From: Lachnospiraceae bacterium
Lineage (GTDB): Bacteria > Bacillota > Clostridia > Lachnospirales > Lachnospiraceae
Reading direction: 5' to 3'
Assembly: GCA_910575565.1 (NCBI GenBank)
Contig: CAJTFL010000002.1
Location: 248,001 to 312,000, forward strand
Length of the DNA: 64,000 nucleotides
Of this stretch, positions 52,506 through 61,602 are shown in pieces (position 1 is the first letter of the stretch; every line of letters starts with the position of its first letter). A program made the translations under genes and the position numbers. A model generated the notes under the pieces. It saw only the letters and a program-made list of their open reading frames with translations, was not told where the DNA came from and searched no databases.

Positions 52506-54164
52506 TTATTTTGTCCGCTCTGCCAATTCCTTCATCTCCCGTGCATTCTGACGAACCACGTCGGTAATCTGCGCCCCGCCAAGAAGCCTGGCAAGCTCAT
52601 GGATGCTTTCTTCCTTTTCCAGCCTGCGGATATTGGTCACGGTTTTCCCCCTTTGGACGGATTTGGCAATTTCAAAATGGCTGTCCGCCATAGAGGCTAT
52701 CTGAGGAAGATGGGTAATGCAGATCACCTGATGGGACTTGGCAATCTCATTTAATTTCTCCGAAACCATCTGAGCCGTCCTGCCGCTGATCCCGGTGTCA
52801 ATCTCATCAAAAATCAAGGTAGGGATCTCATCCGTATCAGCCAAAACCGTCTTGATGGCCAGCATAATCCTGGACAATTCCCCTCCGGAAGCAACCGCCC
52901 TAAGAGGCTTTACCGGCTGCCCCGGATTAGTGGAAATCAAAAACTCCGCCTCATCAAATCCATCCGCCGTATAGCCCTTTAGCCGCCTGAATTCCATCAC
53001 GAAGGTTACGTCCAAAAAATTTAAGTCAATCAGGCTGCTTTTCATCCTCTCCGCCAGTTCTTTTCCGGCTTTCTTTCGGATCTGGGATAATTTTGTGCAA
53101 AACCCTTCCAGCAGATTCGCGGATGTTTCCAATTCCTTTTCCAATTCTGCCCGGATTTCCTCAAAATGCTCCAGTTCTTCCAACCGTTTCCTTTTTTCTT
53201 CCAAAACCTCCAGTATACGGGCAATGGTGCTGCCGTACTTGGCCTGGAAGCCGTGGATCACATCCAGCCGCCCTTCAATCTGACGGAATTCCCCCTCATC
53301 ATAGGAACAGCCTTCCATATATCCGGTTATGGCATGGCCAAGCTCATTAACCAGCGCCTCCACATCAAAGATCTGATCCTTTATGGTCTTTAACTCCTTG
53401 TCAAAGCCGGAAACCTGATCCACGGCCCGCACAGCCCTGGCTATCCCTTCTTCATCCAATGCCTCCTTAGCCTCCGACAAACCTTCCATAATCTTTTGGG
53501 CATGGGAAAGCTTCCGGTATCTGGCCGTCAGCTCTTCCTCTTCACCCTCCTTAAGCGCTGCCTGCTCAATGCTTTCAATTTCAAACCGGCAGAAATCGGC
53601 TTCCCGAAGACGCTCCTCCTGCCCGCCTTCCATCGAGGAAAGACGCTCCTTTACCTGGCGGTAACGGTGATATTCCCGGCGAATCTCCTCCTTTACCGGG
53701 CTTACCTGGCTTTTGGCGTAAGCATCCAGGATTTCTAAGTGCTTGTGGATATTTAGCAGGGACTGGTGCTCATGCTGCCCATGGATATCCATCAAAAGGC
53801 TTGTCACCTGCTTTAGCCTGGCCGCTGTCACCGTCTCATCATTGATTTTCGCCGTACTGCGGGACGGGGTAATCTTCCGGGAAATAATCACCGTGCCGTC
53901 CTCCCCCGGCTGGATATCCAGCGCCTTAAGGGCCTCTTCCTGGGACGGGGTGTCCACGGAAAACAGCAGCTCGATATAGGCGCTGTCCGCTCCCTGGCGG
54001 ATGCTGTCCCGGGATGCCTTCCCCCCAAGAGCCATATTCACCGACCCGATAATAATGGACTTCCCCGCCCCGGTTTCCCCGGTGAGGATATTTAAGCCCC
54101 CGCCAAACTCCACCTGGGCCTGTTCAATCAAAGCCAGGTTCTTCACCTGTAATTCAAGAAGCAT
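52506..54164 (-). CDS. recN: DNA repair protein RecN
   Basis: 552-aa SMC-like ATPase that helps repair double-strand breaks. Walker A is GETGAGKS at about 30, a long coiled coil fills about 160-370, and the C-terminal ABC signature VASGGELSRIMLAIK and Walker B TLIFDEIDTGISG follow. Length and order match the family. It follows argR in the conserved argR-recN pair, but a 163-bp palindromic element separates them. No LexA box was seen close to the start. Confidence 0.95.
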   Translation of the reverse strand: MLLELQVKNLALIEQAQVEFGGGLNILTGETGAGKSIIIGSVNMALGGKASRDSIRQGADSAYIELLFSVDTPSQEEALKALDIQPGEDGTVIISRKITPSRSTAKINDETVTAARLKQVTSLLMDIHGQHEHQSLLNIHKHLEILDAYAKSQVSPVKEEIRREYHRYRQVKERLSSMEGGQEERLREADFCRFEIESIEQAALKEGEEEELTARYRKLSHAQKIMEGLSEAKEALDEEGIARAVRAVDQVSGFDKELKTIKDQIFDVEALVNELGHAITGYMEGCSYDEGEFRQIEGRLDVIHGFQAKYGSTIARILEVLEEKRKRLEELEHFEEIRAELEKELETSANLLEGFCTKLSQIRKKAGKELAERMKSSLIDLNFLDVTFVMEFRRLKGYTADGFDEAEFLISTNPGQPVKPLRAVASGGELSRIMLAIKTVLADTDEIPTLIFDEIDTGISGRTAQMVSEKLNEIAKSHQVICITHLPQIASMADSHFEIAKSVQRGKTVTNIRRLEKEESIHELARLLGGAQITDVVRQNAREMKELAERTK

Positions 54165-54187
54165 CCGCTCCCTCCTTTTCCTATCTA

Positions 54188-54391
54188 GAGCGGTCTCGGA
54201 AACTCTTTGTGCCCAGATTTGTGAGATGATTTTTTGTCAGAAGTGCACAAATTTATGAGGCGTACATGGAGTGTACGTCGATTAAATTTGAGCTCTTCTG
54301 GCGGAAAATCATCCGCAAAGATGGGTGCAAGGGAGTTTCCGAGACCGCTCATCCATGTGCTCTCGAAATCTCTTTGTGCCTGATTTTGAGG
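54188..54391. mobile_element. Palindromic MITE-like element between argR and recN
   Basis: Perfect 18-bp terminal inverted repeats (54188-54205 and 54333-54350, gagcggtctcggaaactc) enclose further paired segments: gatgatttt/aaaatcatc, cagaag/cttctg, caaattta/taaatttg and cgtaca/tgtacg around a 5-nt loop, so nearly all of 163 bp can fold into one hairpin. A degenerate second copy of the left arm follows at 54361-54391 (tctctttgtgcctgatttt). No transposase is encoded. Confidence 0.7.
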
Positions 54392-54407
54392 GCACATACC
54401 CCAGTAT

Positions 54408-54860
54408 CTACTGCCTCTGGATCAGCTTCTGCAGCTTATCCATCACCAGGATCGTGTCATCCACGCTGCGCACGGCGCACATAATGGTATCATCCCCGGC
54501 AATGCAGCCCACGATCTCATGGAAACGGATAGCGTCCAAAGCCGCTGCCACCGCCATGGCCATGCCGGAAACCGTGCGGATCACCAGGATATTCTGGGCC
54601 ATGTCCATGCTCAGAAACCCATCCTGGAGGATCCGTATATATTTATCGCTGAAATTTCCGTTGTTCTGCAGCACCATATACCGCTGCTTCCCGCTTTCCG
54701 AAGGCGCTTTCGTCAGCTTCAATTCCCGGATATCCCTTGACACCGTAGCCTGGGTCACGTTAAAGCCGGACTGGTTTAAGTAATCCGCCAGCTCCTCCTG
54801 GGTCTCAATCTCATATTTTCCAATCAGTTCCACTATTTTGCTGTGGCGTTCTACTTTCAT
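54408..54860 (-). CDS. argR: Arginine repressor
   Basis: 150-aa ArgR/AhrC regulator. The N-terminal winged helix contains ETQEELADYLNQSGFNVTQA and the recognition segment TVSRDIRELKL; the C-terminal oligomerisation and arginine-binding domain shows GCIAGDDTIMCA. It represses arginine synthesis and activates catabolism when arginine binds. AGGAGG precedes the ATG at 54860; a 10-codon upstream extension is not supported by a binding site. It lies 54 nt after nadK in the conserved nadK-argR-recN order. Confidence 0.93.
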   Translation of the reverse strand: MKVERHSKIVELIGKYEIETQEELADYLNQSGFNVTQATVSRDIRELKLTKAPSESGKQRYMVLQNNGNFSDKYIRILQDGFLSMDMAQNILVIRTVSGMAMAVAAALDAIRFHEIVGCIAGDDTIMCAVRSVDDTILVMDKLQKLIQRQ

Positions 54861-54914
54861 ATCCCGCCTCCTTTTTCTTGATTCATCCATCTGCCCCCAT
54901 CCTGCCGGCGCGCC

Positions 54915-55754
54915 TTACACGCCTGCCATCTTGCTGCTTAAATTCTGCAGGAAGGACACCTGCTTTAACTGCACCAGCACCGTATCCAGCCGCGAACGGC
55001 GGATCTGGATCACGTCTTTCTTTTTCACCTCATCCCCTAAGTTCCCATCAAAAGCCGCCATATGCCCCTCGTCCAAAATCTCCACGGCAATCTGGTCTTC
55101 CTCCGGAAGGACAATGCTCCTGGCATTTAAGGCGTGGGGGCAGATGGGGGTTAAGATCATCATCCTGGCTCCCGGCGCCACGATAGGTCCTCCCGCCGAG
55201 AGATTGTAAGCGGTAGAGCCGGTGGGCGTGGCAAAGATCATCCCGTCCGCCGTATAATCGTTCAAAAACACGCCGTTGACGAAAATCCGGAAGTGGAGAG
55301 GCTTTAAGGTATCCTTCCTGCTAAGGACAATCTCATTTAACGCAATGTCCTGGAAAATATTCCTCCCCTGCCGCACCACCTGGCCGGACAGCATCATCCT
55401 GGGCTCCAGCCAGTAGCGCCCCTCCAGCAGCGCATCCAGCATCTTTTTCACTTCCTGGCTGTCATTAACCTGGGTTAAATACCCCAAATGTCCCCGGTTT
55501 ACCCCGATAAACGGGATCCGGCAGCCTGCCAGATCCCTGGCCGCCTGGATCAGCGTCCCATCCCCCCCAATGGTAATCACGCACTCCGTATCCTTAGGAA
55601 GCTGGGAAACCCTGGTATAGCCGCCCTCCTGGGCGCTTTTCTGAGGGTGGAGCAGGCACTTTGCCCCTTTTTCCTGAAGGTAGCAGGATATTTCCTCTGC
55701 CGTTTCCCCGGCTCTCTCCTTCCCCAGGTTTGCCACAATGTAAAAATTCTTCAT
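54915..55754 (-). CDS. nadK: NAD kinase
   Basis: 279-aa enzyme that phosphorylates NAD to NADP. The catalytic GGDGT motif is in CVITIGGDGTLIQAARDL; NDY in FLNDYTADGMIFATPTGST and the C-terminal FDGNLGDEV fit the family. The ATG at 55754 sits 10 nt after the tlyA stop and gives normal length; the long open frame upstream lies within tlyA in another frame. It belongs to the dxs-tlyA-nadK-argR-recN unit. Confidence 0.93.
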   Translation of the reverse strand: MKNFYIVANLGKERAGETAEEISCYLQEKGAKCLLHPQKSAQEGGYTRVSQLPKDTECVITIGGDGTLIQAARDLAGCRIPFIGVNRGHLGYLTQVNDSQEVKKMLDALLEGRYWLEPRMMLSGQVVRQGRNIFQDIALNEIVLSRKDTLKPLHFRIFVNGVFLNDYTADGMIFATPTGSTAYNLSAGGPIVAPGARMMILTPICPHALNARSIVLPEEDQIAVEILDEGHMAAFDGNLGDEVKKKDVIQIRRSRLDTVLVQLKQVSFLQNLSSKMAGV

Positions 55755-55764
55755 CTGATGTAAC

Positions 55765-56574
55765 CTATCCTTGTAAAGTTCTATGGGATTCCTCCACCAC
55801 ATATGCAGCGTCAATGGCGCGGCTGGGTACGTCCTCCCCCTCCCTGTAATTTTGCAGATACAGCAGATACTCAATATTCCCCTCCGGCCCCCGGATGGGA
55901 GAAAATTCCAGGCCAAGCACCCCAAAGCCCAGGGACTGGGCAAATTCCATCACCGTCTGGATCACTTCTAAGTGCACTTTTTTATCCCGCACGACCCCTT
56001 TCTTCCCCACCTTTTCCCGGCCGGCCTCAAACTGCGGCTTAATCAGGCAGACGATCTGCCCCTCCTCCGTTAAAAGGGCTTTTACCGGCCCAAGCACCTT
56101 CGTCAGGGAGATAAAGGATACGTCAATGGAAGAAAAATCAATGCCGTCCGGGATCTCCTGCCGGGTCACATAGCGGATATTCGTCTTTTCCATGCAGATT
56201 ACCTTGGGATCGTTCCGAAGCTTCCAGGCCAGCTGCCCCTTGCCCACGTCCACCGCGTAAACCTTGGCCGCCCCGTTTTGCAGCATACAGTCGGTAAAGC
56301 CCCCGGTGGAAGCCCCCACGTCCATGCAGATTTTTCTGGAAAGCTCAAGAGAAAAATGGGTCATGGCTTTTTCCAGCTTCAGGCCTCCCCGGCTTACATA
56401 CTTTAGACCCGTGCCCCGCACTTCAATCTGTGCCGTATCCGCGAAAACCGATCCGGCCTTGTCCTCCTTCTGCCCGTCCACGTACACGATGCCTGACATA
56501 ATCACCGCCTTCGCTTTTTCCCTGGATTCTGCCAGGTTCCTTTTCACCAAAAGCACGTCCAGCCGCTCCTTCAT
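55765..56574 (-). CDS. tlyA: TlyA family rRNA (cytidine-2'-O)-methyltransferase
   Basis: 269-aa protein with an N-terminal S4 RNA-binding domain (RLDVLLVKRNLAESREKAKA) and a FtsJ-type SAM-dependent methyltransferase domain (DVGASTGGFTDCMLQNGA; IDFSSIDVSFISL). TlyA enzymes methylate ribose in 16S and, in some species, 23S rRNA; older hemolysin labels are not supported. The start overlaps the dxs stop as ATGA. It is in the usual dxs-tlyA-nadK order. Confidence 0.93.
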   Translation of the reverse strand: MKERLDVLLVKRNLAESREKAKAVIMSGIVYVDGQKEDKAGSVFADTAQIEVRGTGLKYVSRGGLKLEKAMTHFSLELSRKICMDVGASTGGFTDCMLQNGAAKVYAVDVGKGQLAWKLRNDPKVICMEKTNIRYVTRQEIPDGIDFSSIDVSFISLTKVLGPVKALLTEEGQIVCLIKPQFEAGREKVGKKGVVRDKKVHLEVIQTVMEFAQSLGFGVLGLEFSPIRGPEGNIEYLLYLQNYREGEDVPSRAIDAAYVVEESHRTLQG

Positions 56575-58514
56575 TCCCTCTGCCCTCCAACTCCTTCGCC
56601 CTGCCCATCCTTTAGGGAGCCGCAGTCCGCCTCCAAAAGGCCTGCCCTTTCCAGGGCACGGATCACCGAATCGCTGTCTATCCCCAGGCTTTCCCGCAGA
56701 ATGCTCACGTTCCCGTGCTCCACATAAGCATCGGGGAGGGCTACCTGGAAAGTCTTTACCTGAGGGAATTTCTGGTGGACGTAATCCGCCACCGCCAGGC
56801 CAAAACCGCCCTGAAGCACATTTTCCTCCAGCGTCACCAAAACCTCATGGGTTTCTGCCAGACGCTCTGTCAGCTCCCGGTCAAAAGGCTTCACAAACCG
56901 CCCGTTAGCCAGGCTGCAGGAAATCCCCCGCTCCTTAAGCTTTTCCCGGATATGCTCCGCCGTGCTGACCATGCTTCCCACAGCCAGCAGGGCAAGCCTT
57001 GCCTGGGAAGCGCCCTGGCCGCTGTCGTCATATAAAAGCTCCCCCTTCCCGTATTGGATGGGGGCGCGGAAGGCCTTAAGCCCCCGGTAAGCCTCCCCTC
57101 TGGGGTAGCGGACTGCCACAGGCCTGCCCATGCTTACGGCAAAAGCCAGCATATCCTCCATCTCCCATCGGTTTTTCGGCGCCATCACCGTCATATTGGG
57201 AATGCAGGTTAAATAGCTGTAGTCAAAAATCCCCTGATGAGTTTCCCCGTCGCTTCCCACCAGACCCGCCCTGTCAATAGCGAAAACCACCGGAAGCTCC
57301 TGGATGCACACATCATGAAGGATTTGGTCAAACCCTCTCTGCAAAAACGAAGAGTACACGGCGATCACCGGCTTAAGGCCTGCGGCAGCCATCCCCGCCG
57401 CGCTGGTTACACCGTGAGCCTCAGCAATCCCCACGTCAAAAAAGCGCTTCGGATACCTTTTGGCAAACTCCTTTAGCCCCGTTCCGTCAGGCATGGCTGC
57501 CGTAACCGCCACAATCCGGCCATCATTTTTTGCCAGGCGGCACAGTGCCCGGGAAAATACCTCCGTGTAGCTGGGATACTTCTTTTCCTTAAGGGGCTGC
57601 CCGGTTGCAAGGTCGAAAGGATCCACCCCATGGAATTTGGAAGGATTTTTCTCCGCCGGGGGATAGCCCTTCCCTTTCTTCGTAATTACGTGAACCAGCA
57701 CCGCATGATCCAGCTTCTTTGCCTCCAAAAGCGTTTTTTGCAGCATCCGGATATTATGGCCGTCCACCGGGCCTAAATAGGTAATGCCCATATTTTCAAA
57801 CAGCATCCCGGGGATGAACAACTGCTTAATCCCGTTTTTCGTCCGCTTAATCCGATCAATCATCTGGGAACCCAGCCCGGGAATCCGCTCCAGCACATCC
57901 ACAACGCCTTTTTTCAGGTCATTGTAGCCATCCCCCGTGCGGATCCCGCTTAAATACTTGGACATCCCGCCCACATTTTCCGAGATGGACATATTATTAT
58001 CGTTCAGCACGATAATAAAATTTTTCTTCAGCCTGGCCGCGTTATTTAATGCCTCATAAGCCATCCCGCCGGTCAGAGCGCCATCTCCGATTACGGAAAC
58101 CACCCAGTAATCCTCCCCTAAAAGATCCCGTCCCTGGGCTATGCCCAGCCCCGCAGAAACGGAGGTGGAGCTGTGGCCGGTGTCAAAGGCGTCGTAAGGG
58201 CTTTCCCTTCTCCTGGGGAAACCGCTTAAGCCCCCGTACTGGCGCAGCCCTTCAAACATCCCTCGCCTTCCGCTTAAGATCTTGTGGGTATAGGACTGAT
58301 GGCCTACATCCCAGACAACCTTATCCTTCGGCAGATCAAACGCCAGGAACAAGGCAATCGTCAACTCCACCACCCCTAAGTTAGATGCCAGATGGCCGCC
58401 TGTATGGCTGATCTTTTCCAGCAGAAATTCCCGGATCTCCTGAGCCAGCAGCTCCAGCTCCTCCGGATCCAGCTTTTTCACCTCTTCCGGGCTTTGAATC
58501 TTCTCTAAAATCAT
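56571..58514 (-). CDS. dxs: 1-deoxy-D-xylulose-5-phosphate synthase
   Basis: 647-aa thiamine diphosphate enzyme that makes DXP from pyruvate and glyceraldehyde 3-phosphate, the entry step of the MEP isoprenoid route. The ThDP-binding motif is GDGALTGGMAYEALNNAA, the family His is in ASNLGVVELT upstream context, and the pyrimidine domain shows AIDRAGLVGSDGETHQG. The transketolase C-terminal domain ends at about 620. It lies 14 nt after the prenyltransferase gene, which uses its pathway's products. Confidence 0.95.
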   Translation of the reverse strand: MILEKIQSPEEVKKLDPEELELLAQEIREFLLEKISHTGGHLASNLGVVELTIALFLAFDLPKDKVVWDVGHQSYTHKILSGRRGMFEGLRQYGGLSGFPRRRESPYDAFDTGHSSTSVSAGLGIAQGRDLLGEDYWVVSVIGDGALTGGMAYEALNNAARLKKNFIIVLNDNNMSISENVGGMSKYLSGIRTGDGYNDLKKGVVDVLERIPGLGSQMIDRIKRTKNGIKQLFIPGMLFENMGITYLGPVDGHNIRMLQKTLLEAKKLDHAVLVHVITKKGKGYPPAEKNPSKFHGVDPFDLATGQPLKEKKYPSYTEVFSRALCRLAKNDGRIVAVTAAMPDGTGLKEFAKRYPKRFFDVGIAEAHGVTSAAGMAAAGLKPVIAVYSSFLQRGFDQILHDVCIQELPVVFAIDRAGLVGSDGETHQGIFDYSYLTCIPNMTVMAPKNRWEMEDMLAFAVSMGRPVAVRYPRGEAYRGLKAFRAPIQYGKGELLYDDSGQGASQARLALLAVGSMVSTAEHIREKLKERGISCSLANGRFVKPFDRELTERLAETHEVLVTLEENVLQGGFGLAVADYVHQKFPQVKTFQVALPDAYVEHGNVSILRESLGIDSDSVIRALERAGLLEADCGSLKDGQGEGVGGQRE

Positions 58515-58528
58515 CTTTTCCTCACACC

Positions 58529-59419
58529 TTATTTTTCCCTGGCCGCCAGCATTAACAAAAGCTGCTCTAAGAATTCATTTTTTCCGCCCAAAGAACCAAG
58601 AGCCGAAACCGCCGCTTCGCAAAGCCTGGCCGCTTCCTCCTTTGCCGCGTCAATGCCTTCTAAAGTAACGTAGGTGGTCTTGCAGTTCTTCTCATCGCTT
58701 CCCACCGGCTTGCCTAACACCTCCTGGCTGCTGGTTACATCCAGGATATCGTCCCGGATCTGGAAAGCCAGACCCGCATTTAAGGCAATCCCCGACATTT
58801 TTTCCTGTTGTTCCTCCCCGGCCCCGGCTAAAACCGCGCCGATCATCATGGAGGCCTCCAGCAGCGCCCCGGTCTTCAGCCGGTAAATAAAATCCAGCTT
58901 ATCCTTTGGGATGGGCTGGTTCGTCAGCTGCACATCCACCACCTGGCCGCCGATCATGCCGTAAATCCCGGTCTTTTCAGCCAAGATCCCCATAGCCCGC
59001 CCGGCTCGCTCCGGGTGCGCGCTTGCCAAAATACCCTTTGCCGCAGCAGCAAAGGCTTCCACAATCAGGGCGTCCCCGGCCAATACACCGAAATCCTCCC
59101 CGAACTTCGCCCAGGTGCTCTCCTTTCCCCTGCGGAACCGGTCGTTATCCATGCAGGGAAGATCGTCATGGATCAGGGAAGAGGTGTGGATCATCTCAAT
59201 CGCCGCCATAAACGGCTCCGCTTCCCGGATATCCCCGCCGAAAAGCCTGCAGGACTCCATCATCAGCAAGGGCCTTAACCGCTTCCCCCCTGCATTCATG
59301 CTGTAATTCATGGCTTCCATAATCAGCCGCTGATGGCCTTTTTCCTCAGGAAGGTATTTACGGATAATCTCCTCCGCTTCCCTGGTTCTTGCCTTCAGCA
59401 ATTCCTTAAACTCACTCAT
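58529..59419 (-). CDS. ispA: Polyprenyl (farnesyl) diphosphate synthase
   Basis: 296-aa trans-prenyltransferase. The first Asp-rich motif is HDDLPCMDND and the second is RDDILDVT, with GGKRLRP and the short region ahead of the first motif typical of farnesyl/geranyl synthases. It condenses IPP with DMAPP to C10-C15 diphosphates for quinone and undecaprenyl lipids. Its ATG overlaps the xseB stop by 8 nt with a GGGGGAGAGGGG site, so translation is coupled. Confidence 0.93.
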   Translation of the reverse strand: MSEFKELLKARTREAEEIIRKYLPEEKGHQRLIMEAMNYSMNAGGKRLRPLLMMESCRLFGGDIREAEPFMAAIEMIHTSSLIHDDLPCMDNDRFRRGKESTWAKFGEDFGVLAGDALIVEAFAAAAKGILASAHPERAGRAMGILAEKTGIYGMIGGQVVDVQLTNQPIPKDKLDFIYRLKTGALLEASMMIGAVLAGAGEEQQEKMSGIALNAGLAFQIRDDILDVTSSQEVLGKPVGSDEKNCKTTYVTLEGIDAAKEEAARLCEAAVSALGSLGGKNEFLEQLLLMLAAREK

Positions 59420-59645
59420 GCCCCTCTCCCCCGCTTAACACCAAGATTTGTTTTTCCACCTGATCGATCTGGGCGGAACAGCTTTTGATCAGCTTCATCC
59501 CCCGCTCAAACTGGCGGAATGCTTCCTCAAGAGGCTGCCCGTCGTCCTCCAGCAATTCCAAAATCCCATCTAATTCCTCAAACGTTTCCTCGATTGTCGG
59601 TTCCTTAACCGGATCCTTTAGGCTTTCCGCCTGATTTCCTTCCAT
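59412..59645 (-). CDS. xseB: Exodeoxyribonuclease VII small subunit
   Basis: 77-aa helical subunit of exonuclease VII. The family core is ETFEELDGILELLEDDGQPL and FERGMKLIKSCSAQIDQVE. It binds the large subunit encoded just upstream (6 nt gap), in the conserved xseA-xseB-ispA order. GGAGG precedes the ATG. Confidence 0.93.
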   Translation of the reverse strand: MEGNQAESLKDPVKEPTIEETFEELDGILELLEDDGQPLEEAFRQFERGMKLIKSCSAQIDQVEKQILVLSGGEGHE

Positions 59646-59651
59646 CTTATC

Positions 59652-60851
59652 TCAATCCTCCATCAAGCCCTGAACCTGGGCCAAGATTTTTCCGTCCCGT
59701 ATGCGGATTTCCACCTTGTCCCCCGGCTTTACCTGGCTTACCGTAACAATCCGCCTGCCGTCCCCGCCTGTGATCAGACCAAAACCTTTGCTGATCCGTT
59801 TTAAGGGAGATAAGCCCTCCAGCTTTTCCGCCAGCAGCGCCAAATTATGCTTCCTGCTCATTAGTTTTCCGCCAATGGCCCGTTCCATACATTTTTCCAG
59901 TTCAGCCAGCCGCTGACGTTTTTCATTTAGCTGGTAAGCTGGATCCTTCAGCTTTAATTTCAGGGCATACCGCTCCAGACGGTTTTTCCTCTGCCAAAGC
60001 ATCCGATCCATCTTTGAACACAGGGCGTTCCCATACCCGGACATATCCTGCTGGAACTGGATATAGTCAAATACCGCCAGCTCTGCCGCCGCCGAAGGGG
60101 TAGGCGCCCGCAAATCCGCCACGTAGTCGGCTATGGTTACATCCGTCTCGTGGCCTACAGCGGAGATTACCGGAGTCTCACAGTCAAAAATCGCCCTGGC
60201 GACCATCTCTTCATTAAACGCCCACAGATCTTCGATGGAACCGCCGCCCCGGCCCACGATCAGCACGTCCAGGCCCAGCTTGTCCAAAGCCTCGATCCCT
60301 TCTGCGATGCTGTACTTGGCCTTCTCCCCCTGCACCAGGGCCGGGTAAAGCACCAGCTGCACATAAGGGTTTCTGCGGGAAGCAATATTCATGATATCCC
60401 GGATAGCCGCGCCGGTGGGAGCCGTGACGATCCCTACCGAGCAGGCGTATTTGGGAATCGGCTGCTTATATTCCCTGGCAAACATCCCCATCTCTTCCAG
60501 CTCATCCCGCAGCTTTTCAAACCTCAGGAACAAATCCCCTACCCCGTCTAAGGCAATCTCCTTAGCGTAGAGCTGGTACTTCCCGTCCCGCTCATACACA
60601 TCCACCGTCCCGGTAACGATTACCTGCTGCCCCTCCTCTAACCGAAAAGAAAGGCCCATCCGCTGCCTGGCAAACATAACCGCAGATAATGCGCCCTTTC
60701 CGTCTTTTAATGTAAAATAGATATGGCCCAAACTGTGGTATTTACAGTTAGAAACCTCTCCCTTTATGGAAATCCGGCTCAGTGCGTAATCCTGCACAAA
60801 CATATTTTTAATATATGCATTTACCTGGGACACCGTATATACATTTGCCAT
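59652..60851 (-). CDS. xseA: Exodeoxyribonuclease VII large subunit
   Basis: 399-aa catalytic subunit that degrades single-stranded DNA. An OB-fold (about 1-100; RISIKGEVSNCKYHSLGHIY) precedes the catalytic domain with GAAIRDIMNIASRRNP, IVGRGGGSIEDLWAFNEE and ISAVGHETDVTIADYVAD, then a coiled coil. The ATG follows nusB by 2 nt. Length is close to the family average. Confidence 0.95.
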   Translation of the reverse strand: MANVYTVSQVNAYIKNMFVQDYALSRISIKGEVSNCKYHSLGHIYFTLKDGKGALSAVMFARQRMGLSFRLEEGQQVIVTGTVDVYERDGKYQLYAKEIALDGVGDLFLRFEKLRDELEEMGMFAREYKQPIPKYACSVGIVTAPTGAAIRDIMNIASRRNPYVQLVLYPALVQGEKAKYSIAEGIEALDKLGLDVLIVGRGGGSIEDLWAFNEEMVARAIFDCETPVISAVGHETDVTIADYVADLRAPTPSAAAELAVFDYIQFQQDMSGYGNALCSKMDRMLWQRKNRLERYALKLKLKDPAYQLNEKRQRLAELEKCMERAIGGKLMSRKHNLALLAEKLEGLSPLKRISKGFGLITGGDGRRIVTVSQVKPGDKVEIRIRDGKILAQVQGLMED

Positions 60852-60853
60852 GG

Positions 60854-61297
60854 CTACACCAGTTTTGCCAGGATTCCGTTGATAAAGGCCGGTGAATCCT
60901 TGCCGCCAAATTTCTTTGCCAGCTCCACTGCCTCATTGATCGCCACCTTCTCCGGAATCTCATCATCATACTTCATCTCATAGCTGGCCAAGCGCAGGAT
61001 CGTCAGCTCCGCCTTGCCCATCCGCTTCGTTTTCCACCCTTCAGCCACGCCGTTAATCTTCTCATCCAGCTCTGGAACCAGCCGGATCATCTTCTCTGCC
61101 CGCTCCTTTACCACCCTGCGGTCTTCCTCCCCTAAGCCTGCCTGATGGAGGATCTCCTCCTTCCCTTCCGGCGTCACATCCTCCTCCTCAGGGGACAGGA
61201 AGTAATTTTCCAGCTGCTGCCCCATCTCTTCCGCCGGATAAAAATCGGTGCAAAATAATATTTTAAAGCAATGCTCCCTTAGCTCTCTCCTGGTCAT
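60854..61297 (-). CDS. nusB: Transcription antitermination factor NusB
   Basis: 147-aa all-helical RNA-binding protein that joins NusE (S10) at boxA in rRNA operons. The N-terminus [19 protein letters not shown] and the C-terminal region [20 protein letters not shown], then [18 protein letters not shown], fit the family. The ATG at 61297 follows AAGGAG; a 20-codon open stretch upstream overlaps the promoter and cannot be translated. The gene opens the nusB-xseA-xseB-ispA-dxs block under its own promoter. Confidence 0.95.
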   Translation of the reverse strand: MTRRELREHCFKILFCTDFYPAEEMGQQLENYFLSPEEEDVTPEGKEEILHQAGLGEEDRRVVKERAEKMIRLVPELDEKINGVAEGWKTKRMGKAELTILRLASYEMKYDDEIPEKVAINEAVELAKKFGGKDSPAFINGILAKLV

Positions 61298-61328
61298 GGC
61301 TGCTCTCCTTACACGATTGTTTGGAGCT

Positions 61329-61357
61329 ATTATAGCAAATTTAAAACCGTTATACAA
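61329..61357 (-). promoter_or_regulatory. Promoter of the nusB operon
   Basis: Minus-strand TTGTAT (61352-61357), 17-bp spacer, TATAAT (61329-61334), about 32 bp before the nusB start. Confidence 0.75.
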
Positions 61358-61458
61358 CCGGAAATCACTTTGATGGCTGGTTTAACGGCTGATTTGGCGG
61401 ATAGTCTGGCGGATATCCTGGCGGACAGTTTGACGGACAGTTTGACGGATAGTTTCAT
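61330..61458 (-). CDS. Doubtful 42-aa repeat-encoded peptide
   Basis: A short frame with GGAGAG 8 nt before the ATG. It spells a basic repeat peptide, [18 protein letters not shown], then a hydrophobic end. The frame runs through the 12-bp tandem repeats and its stop codon overlaps the nusB -10 element, so it may be only a by-product of the repeat. It would be cationic and possibly amphipathic. No homologue is known to me. Confidence 0.25.
   Translation of the reverse strand: MKLSVKLSVKLSARISARLSAKSAVKPAIKVISGCITVLNLL
61367..61450. repeat. 12-bp degenerate tandem repeat, seven units
   Basis: Seven consecutive 12-bp units from 61367 to 61450, close to agtttgacggat; the last two differ at one base. 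The array ends just upstream of the nusB promoter. Confidence 0.85.
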
Positions 61459-61477
61459 AGAAAGCGCTCTCCGGTAA

Positions 61478-61513
61478 AATTAAGAAAGCACCGCCCATTT
61501 TCAGCAGTGCTTT
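61478..61513 (-). terminator. Terminator of the VWA gene
   Basis: Minus-strand 10-bp stem AAAGCACTGC/GCGGTGCTTT with one G-U pair, followed by CTTAATTTT. Confidence 0.75.
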
Positions 61514-61602
61514 CCCCCTATGCTTAAACGGCTTTCCTTACCGTTTCCCCCAAATTTTTACAATATTTTTAAACGGCCCGCAAGCCTTTGTCTTTTTCTT
61601 CC

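Noticed and set aside
54185-54397. A 70-codon minus-strand frame
   Set aside because: It runs through the palindromic element and its sequence follows from the inverted repeats; no sign of a gene.
61367-61450. CRISPR-like array
   Set aside because: Units are 12 bp, directly adjacent and without spacers; this is a simple tandem repeat.
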